In this document: positions 1 to 4,501 of the stretch, in pieces
How the letters are laid out: each line of letters begins with the position of its first letter
Numbering within the stretch: position 1 is the first letter of the stretch
Source: Gammaproteobacteria bacterium
GTDB lineage: Bacteria > Pseudomonadota > Gammaproteobacteria > SZUA-21
Direction of reading: 5' to 3'
Assembly: GCA_027021095.1 (NCBI GenBank)
Contig: JALUUZ010000450.1
Span: 1 to 8,027 of the forward strand
Length of the DNA: 8,027 bases
Notes under the pieces: generated by a model
What the model was told of the DNA's origin: nothing
What the model saw: only the letters and a program-made list of their open reading frames with translations
The model's database searches: none
Translations under genes and position numbers: made by a program

Positions 1-855
1 CACCTTGTCGATGCCCACGCGGATCGAGTTCTGCTCCTTGATCTTACCCACCTTCTGCCTGCGCTCCGCTGTTTTCGCTGTACCATCCACTGCCTGCCGC
101 GCAACAGCCTCCGTCTGCGCTGAATCTGCCGTCTCCGGCCGGACTTCCTCGATATGCAGTTCACACTCGTCCTCGACCCAGGTAAAAACGTCCTCGATCT
201 GCGATTGCTGCACGTTGCCGCTCAACCGAAGTTTCCAGCTCAGGTAACACTCGTCACTGATGTATTCGCTGAACACTGGAAGATCCTCGTCGCAGACCTT
301 GACTTCGAGTTCTCCCAGTTCCTCCAGCTCCCGAAACAGGCGTAACGGGTCGTTGCCGGTTTTCAGCAAGTTAAGTCCCGGCCGAAAGTCAATCTTGAAG
401 GTTCGCTGTGTCGATGCGCCGGCTGAATCCTGCTGACCGGCACCGGCCTCCTGTGCACCGTCTGCTGCGGTACCGATGACCTGCTCCAACGCCTTTTGTA
501 CCCGCTGTACTTCTTCCCTGTCGTAGTCTTCGGCATTTTTTGACGCCATCAACATGGATTTGACACAATCGGCGGAATGCAGCAACAGGTTGATCAGGTC
601 CCGATCCAGGCTGCGCTGGTTGCTGCGCACCTCGTCCAGCAATGTTTCCATGACATGGGTAAAAGCCGCGACTTCCTGCAGTCCGAAGGTCCCCGCCCCG
701 CCCTTGATCGAATGCGCGGCCCGAAAAATCGTATTGATGGTTTCCTGTCCGAAATCGCCAAGATCGAGGTTCAGCAGTTCTGCTTCCATGATCTCGAGTC
801 CTTCAAAACTTTCCTCGTAAAAAGTCTGAAGGAACTGCGTCATGTCAATACTCAT
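1..855 (-). CDS. cheA: Chemotaxis histidine kinase CheA (N-terminal part, cut by window edge)
   Basis: Cytoplasmic histidine kinase that couples chemoreceptors to a CheY response regulator. I translated 285 codons from the ATG at 855; the frame stays open to base 1, so the C-terminus lies outside. Residues 1-105 form the HPt (P1) domain with the phospho-acceptor motif FRAAHSIKGGAGTFG and His48. Residues about 150-240 (FKIDFRPG...DPLRLFRELEELGE) look like the ferredoxin-like P2 domain that docks the response regulator. A polar, Ala/Glu-rich linker follows, and the last residues (EQNSIRVGIDKV) are the start of the P3 dimerisation helices. The ATPase and CheW-like domains are expected beyond the edge. 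AAGGAAG about seven bases upstream supports this start. The gene lies 39 bases after cheY and is probably co-transcribed with it and the STAS gene. No missing key residue is seen. Confidence 0.93.
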   Translation of the reverse strand, partial: MSIDMTQFLQTFYEESFEGLEIMEAELLNLDLGDFGQETINTIFRAAHSIKGGAGTFGLQEVAAFTHVMETLLDEVRSNQRSLDRDLINLLLHSADCVKSMLMASKNAEDYDREEVQRVQKALEQVIGTAADGAQEAGAGQQDSAGASTQRTFKIDFRPGLNLLKTGNDPLRLFRELEELGELEVKVCDEDLPVFSEYISDECYLSWKLRLSGNVQQSQIEDVFTWVEDECELHIEEVRPETADSAQTEAVARQAVDGTAKTAERRQKVGKIKEQNSIRVGIDKV

Positions 856-894
856 CGATGCTTCCTTTCTCTTTACCGGGTTGTACGTTTATGC

Positions 895-1254
895 TTAAAG
901 TACTTTTTTTATCGTCGCCACCAGCTGGTCCGGGTCGAACGGTTTGACGATCCAGCCAGTCGCACCGGCCTGCTTGCCTTCCGTTTTTTTATCCGCAGCG
1001 CTTTCAGTCGTCAGCATCAACAACGGCGTGTATTTATACGCATCCAGCTCACGCAGCTTCTTGATCAGTTCGATTCCATCCATATTCGGCATATTGACAT
1101 CAGTGATCACCAGGTTGAACTGTTGTGACTTGGCCTTGTCCAGCGCCTCAACCCCGTCTGCCGCCTCGACCACCTCATACCCCGCGCCTTTCAGCGTAAA
1201 GCTCACCATCTGGCGCATCGAAGTCGAATCGTCTACTGCTAATATACTGGCCAT
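895..1254 (-). CDS. cheY: CheY-type single-domain response regulator
   Basis: Stand-alone receiver domain of 119 residues, the normal size for CheY, with no output domain. It should take phosphate from CheA and act on the flagellar motor or another target. The acidic pocket is D8-D9, the phospho-acceptor is Asp52 in the motif TDVNMPNMDG, and the switch residues are Thr82 and Lys104 (in the KPF motif). The position of E. coli Tyr106 is Trp101 here (GWIVKPF). The ATG at 1254 is preceded by TAGGAG with a six-base spacer, a strong ribosome-binding site. It sits between the STAS gene and cheA with 39-base gaps on both sides, so it is probably the cognate regulator of this CheA. Whether it drives the motor or instead serves as a phosphate sink or adaptation factor cannot be read from the sequence. 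Confidence 0.95.
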   Translation of the reverse strand: MASILAVDDSTSMRQMVSFTLKGAGYEVVEAADGVEALDKAKSQQFNLVITDVNMPNMDGIELIKKLRELDAYKYTPLLMLTTESAADKKTEGKQAGATGWIVKPFDPDQLVATIKKVL

Positions 1255-1293
1255 AAAGCTCTCCTACTGTGTTCCATGAAGTTCCATACCAGA

Positions 1294-1587
1294 CTAGCCA
1301 TCCAGTCTGAGCTGTGAATACAAGTCCAGCTGCCGTGCAGCCACACGCAGCTGCTCGGGTACATGCACCCAGCGCACCTTGTGTTCCGGCCCAAGTGCAC
1401 CGAAAAAACCTGCCAACAGTTGCAGCACGGCAGTATCGAAGCGGCAGGTTTTTGCCGCATCCAAGACTATTTCCCCATCCTGTCCCAACAGTTCTTCCAG
1501 CCGCTGCTTGTAGCCGGCAGCCTTGGAAATATCGGCAGTTTCGTCGAACACCAGCGTGGTTTCAGCGTTCAATTTGTCTTCGTCCAT
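1294..1587 (-). CDS. STAS-domain protein linked to a chemosensory operon
   Basis: Small soluble protein of 97 residues, a single STAS (anti-sigma-factor antagonist-like) domain. Visible features are an N-terminal strand (TTLVFDETADISKAAGYKQRL), the central strand EIVLDAAK, the loop RFDTAVLQLLAGFFGAL, and a C-terminal helix region. In SpoIIAA-type proteins the loop reads Asp-Ser and the Ser is phosphorylated; here it is Asp51-Thr52, so Thr52 would be the candidate phospho-site. STAS proteins bind partner kinases or scaffold proteins; the neighbours cheY and cheA point to a role in signalling or receptor-array control, which is an inference. Start choice: the ATG at 1587 is the only ATG before an in-frame stop at 1597-1599. 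Its Shine-Dalgarno (AAGGA around 1602-1606) is distant, so translation may be modest. It is probably the first gene of the leftward operon. Confidence 0.85.
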   Translation of the reverse strand: MDEDKLNAETTLVFDETADISKAAGYKQRLEELLGQDGEIVLDAAKTCRFDTAVLQLLAGFFGALGPEHKVRWVHVPEQLRVAARQLDLYSQLRLDG

Positions 1588-1672
1588 TTTCTTGCATCAG
1601 TCCTTCGCACGGCTAACTGAGATTCGTATGCCCTGCTTTTCGTCCACTTGCAGCAATACTTGAATCAACTCT

Positions 1673-1684
1673 GAACACCTGTTC
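1673..1684. repeat. Palindrome GAACA-cc-TGTTC
   Basis: Perfect 5+2+5 inverted repeat that shares its right arm GTTC (1681-1684) with the next palindrome. The pattern GAAC-N4-GTTC is that of Gram-positive-type LexA boxes, but the match is short and the organism appears to be a gammaproteobacterium, so no LexA assignment is made. A protein-binding site upstream of the STAS-cheY-cheA operon is the likeliest reading. Confidence 0.45.
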
Positions 1685-1700
1685 CACAGAATCTGTGAAC
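1681..1700. repeat. Palindrome CACAGA-a-TCTGTG with GTTC/GAAC flanks
   Basis: The core at 1685-1697 is a perfect 6+1+6 inverted repeat. GTT at 1681-1683 and AAC at 1698-1700 extend it with one unpaired C at 1684. The half-sites resemble those of the 1838-1854 palindrome, so the two may be operators for the same protein. It lies about 95 bases upstream of the STAS start codon. Confidence 0.5.
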
Positions 1701-1709
1701 CAACCAGAG

Positions 1710-1729
1710 ATTGCAGATTTCTCTGCAAT
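1710..1729. repeat. Perfect 8-bp inverted repeat, 4-base loop
   Basis: Arms ATTGCAGA (1710-1717) and TCTGCAAT (1722-1729) are exact reverse complements around the loop TTTC. It could form a stable hairpin in RNA from either strand or be an operator. There is no T-run on either side, so it is not a terminator. Confidence 0.6.
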
Positions 1730-1780
1730 TTGCCGGCCAGATTCGATAAATTCCGGTAAACTCACCATAAGCATATGATT

Positions 1781-1791
1781 ATTGAGTCAAT
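1781..1791. repeat. Short palindrome ATTGA-g-TCAAT
   Basis: Perfect 5+1+5 inverted repeat in the AT-rich part of the spacer. The half-site TTGA recalls FNR-type sites, but the spacing is wrong for FNR (one base instead of four between TTGAT and ATCAA). It may be chance. Confidence 0.3.
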
Positions 1792-1815
1792 CGATATTTC
1801 TATGCTAAGCTGCGG

Positions 1816-1854
1816 CAGAACGGCTAGCGGCCTGGCCGTTCTGTGTCACAGAAC
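1816..1854. repeat. Two overlapping, mutually exclusive hairpins
   Basis: Hairpin I pairs CAGAACGGC (1816-1824) with GCCGTTCTG (1835-1843), a perfect 9-bp stem with a 10-base loop. Hairpin II pairs GTTCTGTG (1838-1845) with CACAGAAC (1847-1854), a perfect 8-bp palindrome around one T. Both need bases 1838-1843, so in a single-stranded molecule only one can form. As DNA, hairpin II is an ideal dimeric operator; as RNA, the single-base loop is too tight for the full stem, so the innermost pairs would open. The site is upstream of the proposed mrp promoter, which favours the operator reading, or an RNA switch if transcription starts further left. Confidence 0.6.
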
Positions 1855-1879
1855 AAGCAGTCGATTTCCATAACTGGTT

Positions 1880-1914
1880 TTGCCATTGTTCGCACATATT
1901 CACATATATATATG
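1880..1914 (+). promoter_or_regulatory. Candidate sigma-70 promoter for the mrp operon
   Basis: TTGCCA at 1880-1885 matches the -35 consensus at five of six positions. It is followed by the 12-base palindrome CATATATATATG at 1903-1914, which offers several weak -10 registers, such as CATATA at spacer 17 or TATATA at spacer 19. A second pairing is TTGTTC at 1886-1891 with TATATG at 1909-1914, spacer 17. Transcription would begin near 1918-1922, giving a leader of about 55-60 bases. No hexamer pair is close to consensus, so this call is tentative. Confidence 0.3.
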
Positions 1915-1966
1915 AGCTACATGAGCACTCCCGGCTGGACCTGAGACAGCAGCGACGTTAAGGGTA

Positions 1967-1971
1967 AAGGA
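1967..1971 (+). promoter_or_regulatory. Ribosome-binding site AAGGA-type that fixes the TTG start of mrpE
   Basis: AAAGGA ends at 1971, five bases before TTG at 1977. An in-frame TAA at 1965-1967 rules out any earlier start, and the first in-frame ATG (2107) would delete the first membrane segments, so TTG is the start. Confidence 0.75.
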
Positions 1972-1976
1972 ATAAA

Positions 1977-2453
1977 TTGATTCATAAACTCAGTGTCGGT
2001 ATTTTTCTGATCTGCCTGTGGCTGCTGTTGTCCTGGCACTTTACACCGCTGCTGCTCGGACTCGGGCTGGTCAGCACGTTGTTGGTCCTGTACCTGTCGA
2101 TTCGCATGGAAATCATCGATCGCGAAGGACATCCGCTGCACCTGACGCTCAGCACACTCAGGTACCTGCCCTGGCTGATCGTCAAAATCGTACAAGCCAA
2201 CCTCGACGTTACCTGGCGTATTCTGCATCCACGGATGCCGATCGACCCGACCCAGGAAAAGGTCAAGTGTTCACAAAAGTCAGACCTCGGCAAGGTCATC
2301 TATGCCAATTCCATCACCTTGACCCCCGGCACTTTGTCGATGAGTATCGACGCCGACACCATCGAGGTGCACAGCCTGACCAGTACCGCGATCGAGGAGC
2401 TTCGACAGAATACGATGGACCGTAAGGTCACACAGATGGTTGGAGAAGATTGA
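1977..2453 (+). CDS. mrpE: Mrp-type Na+/H+ antiporter subunit E
   Basis: Small membrane subunit of the multi-subunit cation/proton antiporter (MnhE/MrpE family; MbhA in membrane-bound hydrogenases), 158 residues, the usual family length. Two hydrophobic stretches, about 6-22 and 23-41, form the N-terminal membrane region. The family pattern YLPWLIVKIVQANLDVTW follows at about 63-80, and the soluble C-terminal half carries the signature YANSITLTPGTLS at 109-121. MrpE is needed for assembly or stability of the complex rather than for ion conduction. Translation starts at TTG, supported by AAAGGA five bases upstream and an in-frame stop just before; this rare start codon may limit expression of the first gene. 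It is the first gene of the rightward operon, and its stop abuts the mrpF ATG with no gap. Confidence 0.93.
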   Translation: MIHKLSVGIFLICLWLLLSWHFTPLLLGLGLVSTLLVLYLSIRMEIIDREGHPLHLTLSTLRYLPWLIVKIVQANLDVTWRILHPRMPIDPTQEKVKCSQKSDLGKVIYANSITLTPGTLSMSIDADTIEVHSLTSTAIEELRQNTMDRKVTQMVGED

Positions 2454-2747
2454 ATGCTGATTGCTGCAACCACTGCTATTCTGATCACCATGCTGCTGGC
2501 CCTGACCCGCGGGATACTCGGTCCGACACTGTATGACCGTATTCTCGCTGCCAACATGCTGGGAACCAAGACGGTACTGATCATTGCCGTGCTGGGCTTT
2601 ATCACCGGTCGCCCGGCTTTTCTCGATGTTGCGCTTGTCTACGCACTGATCAACTTTATCGGTGTGATCGCAGTATTGAAGTACTTCGAGTATGGCAGCC
2701 TGCATCATGCAGAAAAACACGATACCCCGGACGAGGAACAGCCGTGA
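2454..2747 (+). CDS. mrpF: Mrp-type Na+/H+ antiporter subunit F
   Basis: Small three-helix membrane subunit of the Mrp complex (MnhF/PhaF; MbhB in hydrogenases), 97 residues. Hydrophobic segments lie at about 2-18, 35-52 and 56-77. Family marks are GPTLYDRILAAN at 23-34 with Asp28-Arg29, and FLDVALVYALINFIG with Asp58 inside a membrane segment. The tail is short, charged and cytosolic (HHAEKHDTPDEEQP). Its ATG directly follows the mrpE stop, with GGAG inside the end of mrpE eight bases upstream, so translation is probably coupled. Its stop overlaps the start of mrpG. In Mrp structures F packs with E and G and its acidic residues have been proposed to take part in ion transfer; that role is taken from the family. 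Confidence 0.93.
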   Translation: MLIAATTAILITMLLALTRGILGPTLYDRILAANMLGTKTVLIIAVLGFITGRPAFLDVALVYALINFIGVIAVLKYFEYGSLHHAEKHDTPDEEQP

Positions 2748-3103
2748 TGCAATCTGTACTGGTAATACTCGAGTGGATCTGCCTGCTGGGAGGCAGTTTT
2801 TTTCTACTCGTCGGTGGCATCGGTATACTGCGTTTTCCGGACCTGTTCACCCGCTTCCATGCCACGTCGGTCAGTGACACCATGGGGGCAGGGCTGATCC
2901 TGACCGGCCTGATGATCGAAACCCTGGTACAACAACACGGCTTCACGCCGCTGGTCAAGCTGTTGATGATCGCTGTCTTTTTGATGATTACCAGTCCAAG
3001 TGCCACGCATGCCCTGGCCAAGGCAGCGATTCACGGTGGTGTCAAACCCCGGCTGGCTGACCGCGCGAAGGCCCAGGATGACGAAAACGGGGCCGACCGG
3101 TGA
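2747..3103 (+). CDS. mrpG: Mrp-type Na+/H+ antiporter subunit G
   Basis: Small three-helix subunit of the Mrp complex (MnhG/PhaG; MbhC in hydrogenases), 118 residues from the ATG. The signature GIGILRFPDLFTRFHATSVS at 24-43 is near diagnostic, followed by a membrane helix (DTMGAGLILTGLMIETL) and by FLMITSPSATHALAKAA at 78-94. The C-terminus is charged and probably cytosolic. Two starts are possible: ATG at 2747, overlapping the mrpF stop by one base (TGATG), or GTG three bases earlier. GAGGA at 2733-2737 is at a usable distance for either; I prefer ATG. The end overlaps the GTG start of the next gene by four bases. It acts with E and F as the small-subunit side of the complex. Confidence 0.93.
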   Translation: MQSVLVILEWICLLGGSFFLLVGGIGILRFPDLFTRFHATSVSDTMGAGLILTGLMIETLVQQHGFTPLVKLLMIAVFLMITSPSATHALAKAAIHGGVKPRLADRAKAQDDENGADR

Positions 3104-3699
3104 GCCAGACTGTGGTCAGCCTCGCCATTTCCTTCCTGCTGGGACTGATGCTGCTCAGCGTGTTCGCGGTCATCGCCATGCGCAACCTCTTTGCCGCGAT
3201 CATTCTGCTTGGCATCTACAGCCTGCTTGCCGCTGCGCTGTTTATGACACTGGATGCGGTCGATGTCGCCTTTACCGAAGCGGCGGTCGGCGCCGGGATT
3301 TCCACCATCCTGATCCTGGCCACACTGCTCCATGTCGGCCATGACACCAAGGCCAAGAAAATCATCAAGCCGGCGCCGCTGCTGCTGGTGTTGGCGGTCG
3401 GTGCGTTACTGGTCTATGGCACATTGGACCTGCCGGAATTCGGCAATGCGCAAAACCGGGTACACCAAAGCGAAATCACCCGTCACTACCTGGAAAAGAG
3501 CCCCGGGAAGAATGGTGAAATCGGTATCCCCAATGTCGTCACCTCGATTCTGGCCAGTTACCGGGGCTATGACACACTGGGTGAAGTCACCGTGGTCTTC
3601 TGCGCGGCCATCGGTGTCATGTCATTGCTTGGCGGACTGCGGAAAAAGAAAAAGCAAACTACCGTTTCAAACGACAGTACGACGGACAGCGCATCATGA
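3100..3699 (+). CDS. Stand-alone MrpA C-terminal module (MbhD + MbhE type, DUF4040)
   Basis: Membrane protein of 199 residues matching the C-terminal part of MrpA, which in classical Mrp operons is fused to a large antiporter-like domain. Residues about 8-83 are the DUF4040/MbhD unit with the motif DAVDVAFTEAAVGAG (Glu60). Residues about 92-180 resemble MbhE, with VVTSILASYRGYDTLGEVTVVF at 146-167. A Lys-rich, Ser/Thr-rich cytosolic tail (RKKKKQTTVSNDSTT) ends the protein. The GTG start overlaps the mrpG stop (GTGA), and GGGG at 3089-3092 is a weak ribosome-binding site, so translation is probably coupled. In MBH and Mrp structures this region lies between the small subunits and the antiporter subunits and lines the proposed sodium path; that is family knowledge. 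Databases may label it antiporter subunit A, B or MbhD. Confidence 0.9.
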   Translation: MSQTVVSLAISFLLGLMLLSVFAVIAMRNLFAAIILLGIYSLLAAALFMTLDAVDVAFTEAAVGAGISTILILATLLHVGHDTKAKKIIKPAPLLLVLAVGALLVYGTLDLPEFGNAQNRVHQSEITRHYLEKSPGKNGEIGIPNVVTSILASYRGYDTLGEVTVVFCAAIGVMSLLGGLRKKKKQTTVSNDSTTDSAS

Positions 3700-4115
3700 A
3701 ACACCACCTGGTACTGAGAGTCGTCGCCAAGCTGCTCATCCCCTCGATACTGCTTTTTGCGCTGTACACCCAGTTTCACGGCGACTACGGGCCGGGCGGC
3801 GGGTTCCAGGCCGGAGTGATCTATGCCGCTGGCTTTATCCTTCACGCGCTGGTTTTCGGCCTCGAGTCGACCAAAAAAATCATGCCTCTCTGGCTGCTCA
3901 AGATTCTCAGCGCGCTTGGGGTCATGGTCTATGCCGGCACCGGGCTGACCAGCCTGTTGCTCGGGCGTCCCTTTCTGGACTACTATGCACTGGCCGAGGG
4001 AGTACACGGCCAGGAACTAGGGATCATGCTGGTTGAACTCGGCGTCGGGTTTACTGTCTCCTCGGTGATGCTGATCCTGTTTTACCTGTTTGCAGACCAG
4101 GGTACAGAAGAATGA
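3696..4115 (+). CDS. mrpB: Mrp-type Na+/H+ antiporter subunit B
   Basis: Four-helix membrane subunit (MnhB/MrpB; MbhF in hydrogenases), 139 residues, usual length. The family signature HGDYGPGGGFQAGVI lies at 28-42 after the first helix (about 12-26), followed by the helix AAGFILHALVFGLE, then helices near 64-90 and 106-132. The ATG at 3696 overlaps the previous stop (ATGA), and its own stop overlaps the mrpC start in the same way, which implies translational coupling. Although MrpB and the MbhE part of the previous gene are related small modules, they are separate here. It is a structural part of the membrane arm of the complex; no odd feature is seen. Confidence 0.93.
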   Translation: MKHHLVLRVVAKLLIPSILLFALYTQFHGDYGPGGGFQAGVIYAAGFILHALVFGLESTKKIMPLWLLKILSALGVMVYAGTGLTSLLLGRPFLDYYALAEGVHGQELGIMLVELGVGFTVSSVMLILFYLFADQGTEE

Positions 4116-4468
4116 AAATACTATACCTGTTCAACTACTGGATCGTCATAGTGATCATGCTTGCCGGCCTCTATGCCGTCATCGCCAGCTCCAACCTGGT
4201 AAAGAAGATCGCCGGTCTGAGTATCTTCCAGGCCTCGGTCTTTATTCTTTATATCAGCAGCGGAAAGATTCTCGGGGGCACCGCGCCGATCGTCGACAGC
4301 AGTGTCCCGGCGGATGTCGTGTTTTCCAACCCTTTACCCCACGTCCTGATCCTGACCGCGATCGTCGTCGGCGTGGCGACCACTGCAGTGGGCGCCGCAC
4401 TGATCATCCGTATTCACCGTGCTTACGGCAGTATCGAGGAAAATGAAATCCTGGAATACGAAGAATAA
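4112..4468 (+). CDS. mrpC: Mrp-type Na+/H+ antiporter subunit C (NuoK-like)
   Basis: Three-helix membrane subunit homologous to NuoK of complex I (MnhC/MrpC; MbhG in hydrogenases), 118 residues. Helices lie at about 8-26, 32-50 and 76-102. Family marks are the small-residue GLSIFQASVFILYIS segment and the strongly conserved NPLPHVLILTAIVVGVATTA at 73-92, followed by the acidic tail YGSIEENEILEYEE. In NuoK-like subunits the second and third helices help link the proton paths of neighbouring antiporter subunits. The start overlaps the mrpB stop by four bases; a 33-base gap without a terminator separates it from mrpD. Confidence 0.94.
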   Translation: MKILYLFNYWIVIVIMLAGLYAVIASSNLVKKIAGLSIFQASVFILYISSGKILGGTAPIVDSSVPADVVFSNPLPHVLILTAIVVGVATTAVGAALIIRIHRAYGSIEENEILEYEE

Positions 4469-4501
4469 ACAAGCAGCATAACACGGGGAAACAGCCAAAT
4501 C

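Larger units (their letters stand above)
1588..1976. other. Divergent intergenic region rich in palindromes
   Basis: About 390 bases between the start codons of two divergent operons, with no convincing gene. It is visibly more AT-rich than its flanks, especially 1741-1810 and 1890-1915. It holds at least seven short inverted repeats, listed separately, and must contain the promoters of both operons. The heptamer CACAGAA (or its complement TTCTGTG) occurs three times, at 1685-1691, 1839-1845 and 1847-1853, which suggests binding sites for a common regulator. I found no convincing sigma-70, sigma-28 or sigma-54 promoter facing left for the STAS-cheY-cheA operon. None of the hairpins is followed by a T-run, so they are not intrinsic terminators. 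Confidence 0.8.

Noticed and set aside
577..1128. 183-codon open frame on the plus strand
   Set aside because: It runs antisense through cheA and cheY, which have clear domain motifs on the other strand; its translation shows no recognisable pattern.
1314..1620. Plus-strand open frames opposite the STAS gene
   Set aside because: The minus-strand STAS protein explains the segment, and no ribosome-binding site or family pattern supports the opposite frames.
1841..1851. CRP site in CTGTGTCACAG
   Set aside because: CRP sites need six bases between TGTGA and TCACA; here the half-sites are one base apart.
1816..1854. Intrinsic terminator
   Set aside because: The stem is strong, but neither strand has a T-run after it and no gene ends toward it.
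2034..2054. Sigma-54-like TGGCAC element
   Set aside because: It lies inside mrpE coding sequence and lacks a well-placed TTGC element.
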